Shown: positions 28,080-37,714 of the stretch, one piece after another
Layout of the letters: each line of letters starts with the position of its first letter
Numbering within the stretch: position 1 is the first letter of the stretch
Assembly: GCF_000383875.1 (NCBI RefSeq)
Contig: NZ_KB912902.1
Coordinates: forward strand, 143,993-207,992
Direction: 5' to 3'
Source: Caldibacillus debilis DSM 16016
Lineage (GTDB): Bacteria > Bacillota > Bacilli > Bacillales > Caldibacillaceae
Length of the DNA: 64,000 nt
Notes under the pieces: generated by a model
Told to the model about the DNA's origin: nothing
The model's database searches: none
The model's input: the letters and a program-made list of their open reading frames with translations, nothing else
Translations under genes and position numbers: made by a program

Positions 28080-29645
28080 ATGCCTTCCCAATATTTTGTG
28101 AACGGAAAAATTTTTACCGGGAAAAACGAAAGGGATTTCGTTTCGGCCATGAAGGTCACCGACGGAAAAATCGAATGGATCGGCCCGTCGGAACAGGTGG
28201 ACGCCCCCGATCCGGTCGATCTGCAAGGGAAAACCATCGTTCCCGGTTTCATTGACGCCCACGCCCATCCGCGCCTGCTTGCGGATATCGCCGGACAGGC
28301 CGCCATCACCATCCCCGAAGTCACGAATATCGAAGAAGCGATTGCCGCCTTAAAAAAGCAGGCGGAAAAAACGCCGGATGGCGGCTGGATCGAAGGCTGG
28401 GGCTGGGATGAGACAAAGCTCCTCGACGGCCGGCCGTTGAACCGCTTCGACCTGGACCGGGTGTCGACGGAAAGGCCCGTCCACGTCATGCGCTCGGATT
28501 TTCACTCCTCCGCGGTCAACTCAAAGGCCCTCGAACTGGCGGGGATCGACAAGAGCACCGCCGATCCCTTCGGCGGGGAAATCGAAAGGGATGAAAACGG
28601 GGATCCGACAGGGATCATGATCGAAAACGCCAATCGGCTCATCGAGAACGCCAAACCGAAAAAAACGGAAGAAGAACGGATCGAAGGTATCGTGCGCACC
28701 GGACGGCGGCTCGCCCGGTTCGGCATCACTTCCGTCGCCGAAATGATGGGCCGCTGGAACGACCTGTCCCTTTTCCGGAAAGCGGAAAAACGGGGATTCA
28801 AACAGCGGCTCGTCCTCTACCTGCTTTGGGAGGAAGTGAAGGAATTGGGGATCCGCCGATTGGAAGAAAGGGATTTGACCGGCCGCATCCGCATCGGCGG
28901 CGTGAAACTGTTTATGGACGGAACGATTTCCGGGAAGACGGCGTGGATGAAAGCCCCGTATCCGGGAACGGAGGAAAAGGGCATGCGGACTTGCACGAAG
29001 GAAGAATTGCTGGAAGCCGCCGAATTCGCCAGAAGGAACGGGATCCAGCTGGCGATCCATGCCATGGGCGACCGGGCCATCGAAGAGATTCTCCGCATCT
29101 TTGAGCCGGTCAAGCCCTGGATCGACGACGGCCCATCCATCCGCATTGAACACGCCTCGATCATGCGTCCGGAATTTTTCCGTAAAATGGACGGGAAAAA
29201 AATCGCCCTCGTTCCGCAAATCATTTTCTTCTTTGCCGAATACGAAAGCTACCGGAACCATTTGGACGGGGAACGGTTTTCCTTGGCCTATCCTTTGCGG
29301 ACGATGTACGAACAGAACGGATACATGGCCCTCTCCACCGACGCCCCGGCGACCACCTGGGCCGAACCGGACAAGATCATGACAAGCATCAAAGCGGCGG
29401 TGACCCGGAAGGCCTATAACGGGCAAGACATCAACCGGGCGGAAAAAATTTCCCCGGAGCAAGCGGTGCTGCTTTTTACCGGAAAGGCGAAGGAAGTCTG
29501 CCGCCTGCACGAAACCGGAAGGTTGTTGCCGGGTTATGAGGCGGATTTTATCGTCCTGGACGAGGACATTTTCACCACCGATCCCGATCGGCTGGACCGG
29601 GTGAAAGTGGCTGCCACTTATATTTCGGGAGAAAAGGTATGTTAA
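28080..29645 (+). CDS. ytcJ: YtcJ-family amidohydrolase
   Basis: A 521-residue metal-dependent hydrolase of the amidohydrolase_3 group. The N-terminal beta-sandwich starts MPSQYFVNGKIFTG, followed by the metal-binding FIDAHAHPRL, GWIEGWGWDETKL, a C-terminal histidine block (IQLAIHAMGDRAIEEI, IRIEHASIM) and the late Asp in ALSTDAPATTW. The usual closing domain RLLPGYEADFIVLD is present. ATG 28080 follows AAGGAGG; 77 upstream codons of the same frame lack family resemblance. The substrate of YtcJ proteins is not established; hydrolysis of an amide or formamide is likely. A strong terminator follows. Confidence 0.9.
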   Translation: MPSQYFVNGKIFTGKNERDFVSAMKVTDGKIEWIGPSEQVDAPDPVDLQGKTIVPGFIDAHAHPRLLADIAGQAAITIPEVTNIEEAIAALKKQAEKTPDGGWIEGWGWDETKLLDGRPLNRFDLDRVSTERPVHVMRSDFHSSAVNSKALELAGIDKSTADPFGGEIERDENGDPTGIMIENANRLIENAKPKKTEEERIEGIVRTGRRLARFGITSVAEMMGRWNDLSLFRKAEKRGFKQRLVLYLLWEEVKELGIRRLEERDLTGRIRIGGVKLFMDGTISGKTAWMKAPYPGTEEKGMRTCTKEELLEAAEFARRNGIQLAIHAMGDRAIEEILRIFEPVKPWIDDGPSIRIEHASIMRPEFFRKMDGKKIALVPQIIFFFAEYESYRNHLDGERFSLAYPLRTMYEQNGYMALSTDAPATTWAEPDKIMTSIKAAVTRKAYNGQDINRAEKISPEQAVLLFTGKAKEVCRLHETGRLLPGYEADFIVLDEDIFTTDPDRLDRVKVAATYISGEKVC

Positions 29646-29666
29646 TTTCCCGCGCCTGAAATCGCA

Positions 29667-29695
29667 AGAGGGGACCCCCCTCTTTTTTTTTTTTC
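29667..29695 (+). terminator. intrinsic terminator of the ytcJ gene
   Basis: AGAGGGG pairs with CCCCTCT around three bases and is followed by a run of twelve T. Confidence 0.92.
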
Positions 29696-29795
29696 GCGAA
29701 AAATATTTCGCCTTGCGAAGTAAAATGCTGGATATCTCCCATCTTTGCCGATATAATAGTATAAAAATTGGAACAATTCTTCCTGGAGGGTTACC

Positions 29796-31526
29796 GTGAA
29801 ACTGATCTTCACCTTTTTGAAACCGTACAAAGCCGCAGCTGTTGCGGCCTTTTCCCTGATGCTCACCGAACTTGCGGCGGAGCTCCTTCTCCCGTACTTC
29901 CTCGGAAGGATGATCAATGAAGGGGTTTTGGCCAAAGATATGGACCGGATTTCCTTCTGGGGCGGCATCATGATCGGGACGGCCCTGCTTTCTTTTGCGG
30001 CGGGGATTCTGAACTCTTTTTATTCGGCGCATGTCAGTTACGCTTTCGGTTACGATCTCCGCAGCAGCCTGTTCCGGAAGGTGCAATCCTTCAGCTGCAG
30101 CACCCTGAACAAGTACCCTCCCTCCGCCCTGATCACCCGTTTTACCAACGATATCCGGCAGATCCAAAACACGGTGTTCATGTCGCTGAGGATCATGGCG
30201 AAGGCGCCGCTTACGGTCATCGGCGGCGTGATCATGGCCTTCGTCGTCAACGTAAGGCTTGCGGCGGTTTTCCTCATTACGGTTCCTGTTCTCATCGGTT
30301 TCTTATACTGGGTGTTTAAAGTCTCCCGCGGGATGTTCCGAAACATGCAGGACCGTGTCGACAGACTGAACCGGGTCATGCAGGAAAACCTCGCCGGCAT
30401 GCGGATCATCAAAGCGTTTTGGCGCAGGGATTACGAACGGATCCGTTTTGAAAGGGCCAACGAAGACCTTTCCCGGGCGACGAGAACCGCTTTCCAATTT
30501 ATCGAAGCTTCTTCGCCGGTCTTATTTTTCGTCATGAACATGAGTTTAGCCGCCATCCTTTGGTTCGGAAGCCAACAGATCGGTTCCGGCCAAACCAATG
30601 TGGGCCAGGTGGTCTCCGTTGTCAATTACGCCTTGAGGGTTTCCATGTCCATGTCCATGTTTTCCTTCATCATTACGTCCTTTTCCCGGACCAAGGCATC
30701 CGCCGACCGCATCGGCGAAATTATGCGGATCCGGGACGTTTCGGAGGAAACGGGAGCGGCCGATCCGAATCTGGCGGTCACCAAGGGGAAGGTGGAATTC
30801 CGCCATGTCACTTTTTCCTTTCCCGACAAGGACGAACCGGTGCTGAAGGATATCTCTTTTACCGTAAACCCCGGAGAAAAGCTGGCGATCATCGGAGCCA
30901 CCGGGGCGGGAAAGACATCCCTTTTCCTCCTCCTGCCGAGACTGTTTGACGTGCAATCGGGGGAAATCCTTATCGACGATTCGCCGATCACCGCCTATCC
31001 GGTCAAAAACTTGCGGAACGGCATCGGCTTCATCCCGCAAACCCCCTTTCTTTTTTCCGGGACGATCCGGGAAAACATCGCCTGGGGAAATACGGGAGCG
31101 GCTGAGGAAGAAATTATCCGGGCTGCCGAGGACGCCCAAATCCACGCCGCCATCTGCAACTTTCCCGATCGGTATGACACGAGGGTCGGGCAGAAAGGCG
31201 TGAATTTATCGGGGGGACAAAAACAGCGGATCTCCATCGCCCGGGCGCTGGTAAGAAAACCGAAAATCCTGCTGATGGATGACAGCACGAGCGCGTTGGA
31301 CGCGGAAACCGAATCCCGGCTGCTGGAGGCGATCCGGCGCTACCGGTGCACGACGATCCTGATCACGCAAAAAATTTCCACCGCCCGCATGGCCGACAAG
31401 ATCTGTCTGATCGACGACGGCAGAATCGCCGCCCTCGGGACCCATGAAGAATTGCTGGAAGCCTCCCCCCTGTACCGAAAAATCGCCGAATCCCAATCCG
31501 GAAAGGAGTGGCATTATGCCCGCTAA
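29796..31526 (+). CDS. yfiB: ABC exporter half-transporter (YfiB-like)
   Basis: Fused membrane and ATPase protein of 576 residues; with the next gene product it should form a heterodimeric drug or lipid exporter. About six membrane helices span residues 1-300, starting MKLIFTFLKPYKAAAVAAFS. The ATPase has Walker A GATGAGKTS, signature LSGGQKQRIS and Walker B ILLMDDSTSALD. The Asp in place of the usual Glu after Walker B (MDDS) marks the degenerate, low-activity site typical of one partner in heterodimers. Start GTG 29796 follows CTGGAGGG; TATAAT near 29752 is a likely -10. The stop overlaps the next gene. Confidence 0.92.
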   Translation: MKLIFTFLKPYKAAAVAAFSLMLTELAAELLLPYFLGRMINEGVLAKDMDRISFWGGIMIGTALLSFAAGILNSFYSAHVSYAFGYDLRSSLFRKVQSFSCSTLNKYPPSALITRFTNDIRQIQNTVFMSLRIMAKAPLTVIGGVIMAFVVNVRLAAVFLITVPVLIGFLYWVFKVSRGMFRNMQDRVDRLNRVMQENLAGMRIIKAFWRRDYERIRFERANEDLSRATRTAFQFIEASSPVLFFVMNMSLAAILWFGSQQIGSGQTNVGQVVSVVNYALRVSMSMSMFSFIITSFSRTKASADRIGEIMRIRDVSEETGAADPNLAVTKGKVEFRHVTFSFPDKDEPVLKDISFTVNPGEKLAIIGATGAGKTSLFLLLPRLFDVQSGEILIDDSPITAYPVKNLRNGIGFIPQTPFLFSGTIRENIAWGNTGAAEEEIIRAAEDAQIHAAICNFPDRYDTRVGQKGVNLSGGQKQRISIARALVRKPKILLMDDSTSALDAETESRLLEAIRRYRCTTILITQKISTARMADKICLIDDGRIAALGTHEELLEASPLYRKIAESQSGKEWHYAR

Positions 31527-33342
31527 TTCTTTGAAAGCCCCCTTCCAATATGAAAGGATTCCCGTTCATGCCCGAGGGGAAGTTAAAAAGAAAAGGGCGG
31601 AAAATATGCCGAAGACGCTGAAAAGGATTTGGGGGTATTTGGCCCGGGAAAAGGGAAAATTGGCCCTGGTGGCCGCGACGGTCGTTCTCACATCCGGTCT
31701 GGGCCTGCTCGGCCCGTTCCTGGTCGGAACGGCCATCGACCGCTATATGGTCGTCGGCGATGCCGAAGGGCTCGCGCCCTTTCTTCTCGGTCTCGTTTCC
31801 GTCTTTCTCTTCCATTCCTTGTTTCTGTTCCTGCAAAACTATTGGATGATCGAAATCTCCCAAAACACGGTCAAAGATTTGCGCGAAGATTTGTTCCAAA
31901 AATTCCACCGGCTTCCGATCTCCTATTTTGACAAACGGCAGCACGGGGAACTGATGAGCCGTTTGACGAACGACATCGACAACGTCAATATGGTCTTGAA
32001 TTCATCCGTCATTCAAATCCTGTCGAGCGTCCTGACGTTGGCCGGCACCGTCGTGGTCATGGTCCTTTTAAGCCCCGTCCTGACCGCGGTCGCGCTGAGC
32101 GTCGTCCCCCTGATGTACCTGGGGATCCGGTGGATCACGAACCGGACCGGCCCCCTTTATAAAGTGCAGCAGCGGGAACTGGGCCAGGTGAACGGCTTCG
32201 TGGAAGAAATCCTTTCCGGCCAGCATGTGGTCAAAACCTATTCCTTGGAAAATTTGGTCATCCGGCAATTTGAAGAAAAAAACGAAAGCCTCAAACTGTC
32301 GGGTTTTTGGGCCCAGACGATCGCCGGTTTTACGCCGAAGGTGATGAACACGCTGAATTTTTTGAGTTTCGGCATGATCGCCTTCATCGGGGGATTCCTT
32401 GCCATCAGGACGGATCTGGCCACCGTCGGGATGATCGTCATTTTCACCGAATACGCCCGGCAATTTACCCGTCCGCTCAATGATCTTTCCAACCAGTTTA
32501 ATCTCCTGCTTTCCGCCGTCGCGGGAGCCGAACGGGTATTCCAAGTCCTCGATGAACCTGAGGAAGAAACCGATGAAGAAAATGCCGTTGAACTGCCGGC
32601 AATCCGGGGCCACGTGAAATTCGAAAACGTCACTTTTTCCTATGGGGACGGACCCGTATTAAAGGACATCAGCTTCGAGGCAAAACCCGGGGAAACGGTC
32701 GCCCTCGTCGGCCATACCGGCGCGGGAAAAACGACGATCATCCATTTGCTTTCCCGTTTCTATGACTGCGACGGCGGTAAAATCACCGTCGACGGACGGG
32801 ACATCCGGTCGGTCAAGCGGTCCAGCCTGCGGGAACATATGGCCTTCGTGCCGCAAGACACCTTTTTGTTCCGGGGGACGGTGAAGGAAAATATCCGCTA
32901 CGGCAGGCTCGACGCCACCGACGAGGAGGTGGTGCAGGCGGCCAAGGACGCCAACGCCCATGATTTCATCATGAAACTCCCGATGGGTTACGACACGATG
33001 CTGGACGAAAACGGATCGGGCATCAGCCAGGGGCAAAGACAGCTCCTTTCGATCGCCAGGGCCCTTTTGCGGAAACCGGCCATCTATATCCTGGATGAAG
33101 CGACCAGCAATATCGACACGGTCACCGAACTGAAGATCCAGGATGCGCTGAAACGGCTCATGGAAGGAAGGACCGGCTTCGTCATCGCCCACCGGCTGAA
33201 TACGGTACGGAACGCGGACAAAATCCTCGTCCTCGATCACGGAAAAATCGTCGAAGCGGGGAATCACGAAGAGCTCCTTCGAAAGAAAGGGCATTATTAC
33301 CGGCTGTATCAAACCCAATTCATGGAAGGGAAAACCCTTTGA
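31516..33342 (+). CDS. yfiC: ABC exporter half-transporter (YfiC-like)
   Basis: The second, catalytically complete half of the heterodimeric exporter, 608 residues. After an N-terminal extension of about 35 charged residues (KKKRAENMPKTLKRIW) come six membrane helices and an ATPase domain with Walker A GHTGAGKTT, signature ISQGQRQLLS, Walker B IYILDEATSNID with the catalytic Glu, and H-loop VIAHRL. ATG 31516 follows AAAGGAG and overlaps the yfiB stop by 11 bases, implying coupled translation. No T-rich terminator is visible after the stop. Confidence 0.93.
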   Translation: MPANSLKAPFQYERIPVHARGEVKKKRAENMPKTLKRIWGYLAREKGKLALVAATVVLTSGLGLLGPFLVGTAIDRYMVVGDAEGLAPFLLGLVSVFLFHSLFLFLQNYWMIEISQNTVKDLREDLFQKFHRLPISYFDKRQHGELMSRLTNDIDNVNMVLNSSVIQILSSVLTLAGTVVVMVLLSPVLTAVALSVVPLMYLGIRWITNRTGPLYKVQQRELGQVNGFVEEILSGQHVVKTYSLENLVIRQFEEKNESLKLSGFWAQTIAGFTPKVMNTLNFLSFGMIAFIGGFLAIRTDLATVGMIVIFTEYARQFTRPLNDLSNQFNLLLSAVAGAERVFQVLDEPEEETDEENAVELPAIRGHVKFENVTFSYGDGPVLKDISFEAKPGETVALVGHTGAGKTTIIHLLSRFYDCDGGKITVDGRDIRSVKRSSLREHMAFVPQDTFLFRGTVKENIRYGRLDATDEEVVQAAKDANAHDFIMKLPMGYDTMLDENGSGISQGQRQLLSIARALLRKPAIYILDEATSNIDTVTELKIQDALKRLMEGRTGFVIAHRLNTVRNADKILVLDHGKIVEAGNHEELLRKKGHYYRLYQTQFMEGKTL

Positions 33343-33881
33343 CCGGCACATGCCATCGGGAACCGGCCGGCGGTGATTTTCCCCCGCCGCCCCTTTGCCG
33401 GCCGGGCGGAAGGGCCTGGCCGGGAGGCTTTTTCCTTTTATCCGGAAACCGGGAAAACCTTCCCGGCTCCTTTGCTCCTTTCCTCTTGAGCGTTTGTTGC
33501 GGTCCATCCGGACCGGCATTTTTAACGTCTGATTGCCCCATGCTGACGGAACGGCCGCCTGCCTCCGCATTTTCCTAAACCGGCTCTTCCCGGAACCGGG
33601 CATTTGGCCGGTTTGTTTCCTGACACCCCATGCTTTCTTTCAGCGTCCTCCCAAGCCCCCTCTTTCCCCAGCCGGTGAGGCGGATCGTCCCTGCCCAAGC
33701 CAGGCCAAGAAACGTCCATCCCTGTCCGGTCCGTTTTCGGCATGAAGCGGACAAAGGGGGGAAAGGGCTTGAAAGAAAACCCGGCGCCGAGGGAGACGCC
33801 GCAAAATGGTTCCGGGAAAGGTCGGCGGTGCCGGCGGTCCCCGATTTCAGGTATCCGATGGATTGATTTGGAAAAAATTCA
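33343..33881. other. gene-free, GC-rich interval before the YtrA-type operon
   Basis: Several overlapping open frames but none has a ribosome site or known motif. The last 60 bases become AT-rich and lead into the promoter at 33882. Confidence 0.4.
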
Positions 33882-33929
33882 TTGACACCTTATTTGTATT
33901 AGTGTACTATTTATATAGTACACTAATAC
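33882..33929 (+). promoter_or_regulatory. promoter with a perfect 15-bp-arm palindrome (YtrA-type operator)
   Basis: TTGACA (33882-33887), 17 bases, TACTAT (33905-33910). The arms GTATTAGTGTACTAT (33896-33910) and ATAGTACACTAATAC (33915-33929) are perfectly complementary around TTAT. The AGTGTAC/GTACACT core and placement over the -10 fit a GntR-family YtrA repressor, whose gene is second in the operon. The start codon ATG 33945 follows GGAGG. Confidence 0.88.
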
Positions 33930-33944
33930 ATTGGAGGATTTTCC

Positions 33945-34712
33945 ATGGAGCCGTTCATCGGATTGGTGAAAAAGGAATTATTGCTCGCGAGATATTGGTA
34001 TTTGACTTCCGTCATTTTTATGGCCCTCATATTTCTCGCCGTCTTTCTACTGGGCCTCCGGTACGATATGCCGACTGCCTTCGTCCCCTTCTATATGTTG
34101 TCCATGATCTTCCTGCTCTTTTTCATGCCCGCCATGTTGCTGGGTTTGCTGCGGGTCGAAGGGCGGACCCAATTATGGCTTTATAATCCGCAGCCGAGCA
34201 GCCTTTTGCTCCTCGGCAAATTGGCCGCCGCTTTCCTGTTCCAGCTGCTTTCCCATCTCCTTTTCATCCTGGCGGGGATCCTTTTCAACCTCTGGCTGGA
34301 AAAACATGGTTTTTCCCCTCGGATTCCGATCGGGGAAGCGTTCTCCATCCATTTCCTGATTACCGGCGTCGCCGTCATCTTTTCCCTTTGGTCCGCTTTT
34401 CTCTGGACGGTTTACCATTCATTGGGGAAATATCCCCAGTTGAAACATCTCCGGTGGCTGATCGTCTCGGCGATCTTCCTCCTATACTGTTACATTGAAT
34501 CCCGTGTCATGAAACTGGATTTCGTCCATAAATGGATGGAACCTTCAGTGAAGGTTTCCGGCACCCCTTCCCTCAACTTCAGCGGCAAAGGCTGGTCGGT
34601 CGAAATCGACCACATGCCCATCTCCGTCGGCGGCCTGATTTATTTCATCTTATTGTCCCTCCTTTTGTTCTACGGCGCGAGCAAGCTGCTGGACAAAAAA
34701 GTGGAGGTGTGA
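33945..34712 (+). CDS. membrane protein of a YtrA-type ABC operon
   Basis: A 255-residue protein with about six membrane helices (YLTSVIFMALIFLAVFLLGL, FYMLSMIFLLFFMPAMLLGL, LAAAFLFQLLSHLLFILAGI, VAVIFSLWSAFLWTVYHSLG, WLIVSAIFLLYCYI and a last one near residue 235). It resembles ABC-2 permease-like membrane subunits without a strong family motif. Being first in the operon and before a YtrA-like repressor, it probably pairs with the ATPase at 35090. Likely role: export or cell-envelope stress response; substrate unknown. Confidence 0.75.
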   Translation: MEPFIGLVKKELLLARYWYLTSVIFMALIFLAVFLLGLRYDMPTAFVPFYMLSMIFLLFFMPAMLLGLLRVEGRTQLWLYNPQPSSLLLLGKLAAAFLFQLLSHLLFILAGILFNLWLEKHGFSPRIPIGEAFSIHFLITGVAVIFSLWSAFLWTVYHSLGKYPQLKHLRWLIVSAIFLLYCYIESRVMKLDFVHKWMEPSVKVSGTPSLNFSGKGWSVEIDHMPISVGGLIYFILLSLLLFYGASKLLDKKVEV

Positions 34713-34718
34713 CCGCCG

Positions 34719-35093
34719 GTGGATAAAGAATACGAGGTTTCCAAACCGATCTATATGCAAATCGCCGAAAAAATTTTCCGGCGAATCATCCGTCAGGAAA
34801 TCAAGCCCGGCGACAAATTGCCGTCGGTGCGGGAGATGGCCATACAAGCCGGGGTCAACCCGAATACGATCCAACGGACCTATATGGAAATGGAGAGGAT
34901 GGGAATCGTGGAGACGAGGCGTGGGCAAGGGACGTTTGTCGTCGAGCGGCAGGAAATCGTTGACGAGCTGATGCAAACCATGCAGAAGGAAATCATCGGC
35001 CAATTCGTGAAAAATATGATGGAATTGGGGCTCGGCAAAAAGGAAATCGTAAAAAGTTTGGAAGAGTACCTGGAAAGGGGGGAAGACAAATGA
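34719..35093 (+). CDS. GntR-family repressor, YtrA subfamily
   Basis: A 124-residue regulator consisting almost only of the winged helix: IYMQIAEKIFRRIIRQEI, KPGDKLPSVREMAIQAGVNP, NTIQRTYMEMERMGIVETRR, GQGTFV, followed by a short helical dimerisation tail. The absence of a large effector domain is characteristic of YtrA. GTG 34719 is preceded by GGAGG at about 34703. It should bind the palindrome at 33896-33929 and repress its own operon. In Bacillus the ytr operon responds to cell-wall-active antibiotics; whether that holds here is inference. Confidence 0.92.
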   Translation: MDKEYEVSKPIYMQIAEKIFRRIIRQEIKPGDKLPSVREMAIQAGVNPNTIQRTYMEMERMGIVETRRGQGTFVVERQEIVDELMQTMQKEIIGQFVKNMMELGLGKKEIVKSLEEYLERGEDK

Positions 35094-35803
35094 CCGTGCA
35101 ATTTTCCGGGGCAACCAAAAGATACGGCTCGGAATATGCCCTGCGCGATTTCAGCTTCCGCTTTGACAAGGGAAAAATTTACGGGCTGCTCGGCCCGAAC
35201 GGAAGCGGAAAATCCACTGCCCTGAAGATGGCTGCCGGCCTGGTCTACCCGAGCGCGGGGACGGTCGCCGTGGACGGCGAGCGGGTCACGAGGAAAATTT
35301 GCCGAAAAGTTGCTTATTTAACCGAATTGGATATGTTTTACGAATCCTTCACCGTTAAACAAATGGTCTCCTTCTACCGATCCCAGTTCCCCGACTTCGA
35401 CCCGGTCAAAGCGCAAGAACTGTTGCGGGATATGGGGTTGCCGGAAAATAAGAAAATGAAACAGTTGTCCAAAGGAAACCGGGGCCGGTTGAAACTCGTG
35501 CTCGCCTTGGCGAGAAACGTGCCGGTCATCCTCCTGGATGAGCCCTTCTCCGGATTGGATGCCCTGGTCCGCGAATCGATCGTAAACAGTCTGCTGAACT
35601 ACATCAATTTTCATGAACAGACCGTCATTATAGCCACCCACGAAATCGACGAACTGGAACCGATCCTCGACGAGGTGGTCGCCATCCGCAGAGGCCGGTT
35701 CCTCGATCATCAAGTCGTGGAAGCGTTGCGGGAAAACCAGGGGCTTTCCGTCGCGGAATGGTACAAAAGAACGATTCGGGAAAAAGGGAGTGAAGCGGTA
35801 TGA
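35090..35803 (+). CDS. ABC transporter ATP-binding protein (YtrB-like)
   Basis: A 237-residue ATPase. Walker A GPNGSGKST (about residues 36-44), signature LSKGNRGRLKL, Walker B VILLDEPFSGLD and H-loop IIATHEIDEL are present. The LSKGNRGR form of the signature is usual for YtrB/BcrA-like export ATPases. ATG 35090 overlaps the repressor stop in ATGA. It most likely serves the membrane protein at 33945, with the second ATPase/permease pair following. Confidence 0.9.
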   Translation: MTVQFSGATKRYGSEYALRDFSFRFDKGKIYGLLGPNGSGKSTALKMAAGLVYPSAGTVAVDGERVTRKICRKVAYLTELDMFYESFTVKQMVSFYRSQFPDFDPVKAQELLRDMGLPENKKMKQLSKGNRGRLKLVLALARNVPVILLDEPFSGLDALVRESIVNSLLNYINFHEQTVIIATHEIDELEPILDEVVAIRRGRFLDHQVVEALRENQGLSVAEWYKRTIREKGSEAV

Positions 35804-36720
35804 AACCGGTTGTGGAACTGAAAAACGTCACAAAAATCATCGGCGGGAAAAAAATCATCGACAGCATCAGCTTTTCCGTGTACGAAGGGGAAGTATTCGG
35901 CCTGCTCGGCCCGAACGGGGCCGGGAAAACGACGACGATGCGCATGATGACCGGACTGATGCGCATCAGCTCTGGGGAAATTTTGATCAACGGGAGGAGC
36001 ATTGCCAGCGACTTTGAAAATGCCGTCCGTCAGATCGGCGCGATCGTTGAAAATCCGGAAATGTACAAGTTTTTGACCGGCTATGAAAACTTGAAACAGG
36101 CCGCCCGCTTGGCAAAGGGCGTAACGAAAGAACGGATGGATGAAATCATCGATCTGGTCGGCCTGACCCCCAGGATCCATGACAAAGTGAAAAATTATTC
36201 CTTGGGCATGAGACAGCGCCTCGGCATCGCCCTCTGTCTTTTGCACGATCCGAAAATCCTCATCCTGGATGAGCCGACAAACGGCCTCGATCCCGCGGGA
36301 ATCCGGGAAATCCGCAACTATTTGCGCTCCCTCGCCAGGGAGAAAAATTTGGCCGTCATCGTCTCCAGCCACCTGCTTTCCGAAGTGGAATTGATGTGCG
36401 ACCGGGTGGCCATCATGCAAAAGGGCCGTTTGATCGACGTGCAAAAGGTGCACGGGGAAGGCGACGCGGAAAGGCAGACCTACCGTTTCACCGTCAATGA
36501 CGCCGATCGGGCCGCAAACGTCCTGAAAAGCAAAGGAATCGAGGCGGCGGCCGACGGGCAGAAATTGGAGGCGGCCTTGGCGAAACAACAAGTTCCCGAC
36601 GTCATCAAATGGCTGGTTGAAGAAAACTTGCTGATTTACGAAGTCAAACCTTTGCGGAAAACCTTGGAAGACCGGTTCCTGGAAATCACCGCGGCAAAGG
36701 AGGCAGCCGTCAATGGGTAA
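35800..36720 (+). CDS. ABC transporter ATP-binding protein (BcrA/NatA-like)
   Basis: A 306-residue ATPase with a C-terminal accessory region of about 90 residues. Walker A GPNGAGKTT, signature YSLGMRQRLGIA, Walker B ILILDEPTNGLDP and H-loop VSSHLLSEVE are intact. It is typical of ATPases that work with ABC-2 permeases such as the one encoded next. Both ends overlap neighbours (ATGA at 35800; the permease ATG at 36713), so the operon is tightly coupled. Confidence 0.92.
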   Translation: MKPVVELKNVTKIIGGKKIIDSISFSVYEGEVFGLLGPNGAGKTTTMRMMTGLMRISSGEILINGRSIASDFENAVRQIGAIVENPEMYKFLTGYENLKQAARLAKGVTKERMDEIIDLVGLTPRIHDKVKNYSLGMRQRLGIALCLLHDPKILILDEPTNGLDPAGIREIRNYLRSLAREKNLAVIVSSHLLSEVELMCDRVAIMQKGRLIDVQKVHGEGDAERQTYRFTVNDADRAANVLKSKGIEAAADGQKLEAALAKQQVPDVIKWLVEENLLIYEVKPLRKTLEDRFLEITAAKEAAVNG

Positions 36721-37660
36721 CCTGATCGTAAACGAATTTGTCAAGATCTTTAAGCGAAAAAGCACCTATGCCATGTTCCTGTTTTTGATCCTGATCGTGG
36801 TCGGAGGAGGTTTTTTAACCAAATACCTCAATTCCCTCGACGAACCCGTTTCACAGGACAATTGGAAAGAGGAATTGGCCAAGGAAACCGAACAAATGAA
36901 AAAGGATTTGGAAGAAATGCCGGCATCCATGCGGGCGGCATTTGAAGACGAAATCGCCATCAACGAATACCGGATCGCCCATGACCTGCCCCCGTCGGAC
37001 TACAATATGTGGAGTTTTATCGGCGATTCCGGAACCTACATCACGATCGTCGGCCTGTTTGTCATCATCGTCGCCGCCGGGATCGTCGCCAATGAATTCT
37101 CCTGGGGGACGATCAAATCGTTGATCATCAAGCCTTACAAACGATGGAAAATTTTATTGGCCAAATATGTCATGGTGCTGTTGTTCATGCTGATCGTCCT
37201 CGCCCTGCTCTTCATCAGCGCCGTGGCGGTCGGCGCCGTCCTGTTCGGCCCGGGCGACGGGGGAAGCCAGATCCATTTATCCTATGCCGACGGAAAAGTG
37301 GTGGAACAAAGCCAGCTGCTCTATTTGGCGAAGTCCTATTTGCTCAATTCCGTGGGCGTCCTGCTCCTCGCGACGATGGCCTTCATGATTTCGACCATCT
37401 TCCGCTCCAGCGGGACCGCCATCGGCATCTCCGTCTTCTTGCTGCTGGCGGGGGATACGATCACCTCCTTCTTCGCCATGAAATTCGATTGGGCCAAATA
37501 CATCTTGTTCGCCAATACGAATCTGATGGCCTACCTGGAAGGGAAGCCGATGGTGGAGGGGATGACCATGGGTTTTTCCATCACGATGCTGACCATCTAC
37601 TTCATCGTTTTTCAAGTGTTGGCTTTCCTCTTCTTTACAAAGAGGGATGTCAGCAATTGA
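36713..37660 (+). CDS. ABC-2 type permease
   Basis: A 315-residue membrane protein. Helix 1 is near residues 20-38 (AMFLFLILIVVGGGFLTKYL). An extracytoplasmic loop of about 70 residues rich in Glu/Lys follows, then five further helices (ITIVGLFVIIVAAGIVANEF, MVLLFMLIVLALLFISAVAV, LLLATMAFMISTIF, GISVFLLLAGDTITSFFAM, TIYFIVFQVLAFLFF). It pairs with the preceding BcrA-like ATPase. Last gene of the operon; a strong terminator follows 73 bases on. Confidence 0.88.
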   Translation: MGNLIVNEFVKIFKRKSTYAMFLFLILIVVGGGFLTKYLNSLDEPVSQDNWKEELAKETEQMKKDLEEMPASMRAAFEDEIAINEYRIAHDLPPSDYNMWSFIGDSGTYITIVGLFVIIVAAGIVANEFSWGTIKSLIIKPYKRWKILLAKYVMVLLFMLIVLALLFISAVAVGAVLFGPGDGGSQIHLSYADGKVVEQSQLLYLAKSYLLNSVGVLLLATMAFMISTIFRSSGTAIGISVFLLLAGDTITSFFAMKFDWAKYILFANTNLMAYLEGKPMVEGMTMGFSITMLTIYFIVFQVLAFLFFTKRDVSN

Positions 37661-37714
37661 ATATTCGCTTTCCTGCCGTCAGCTGAACCAAGACGTGATC
37701 CGAACAACTTGCCA

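Noticed and set aside
28521..30167. A 548-codon minus-strand frame opposite ytcJ and yfiB
   Set aside because: Shadow frame in GC-rich genes; crosses a strong terminator and two real genes.
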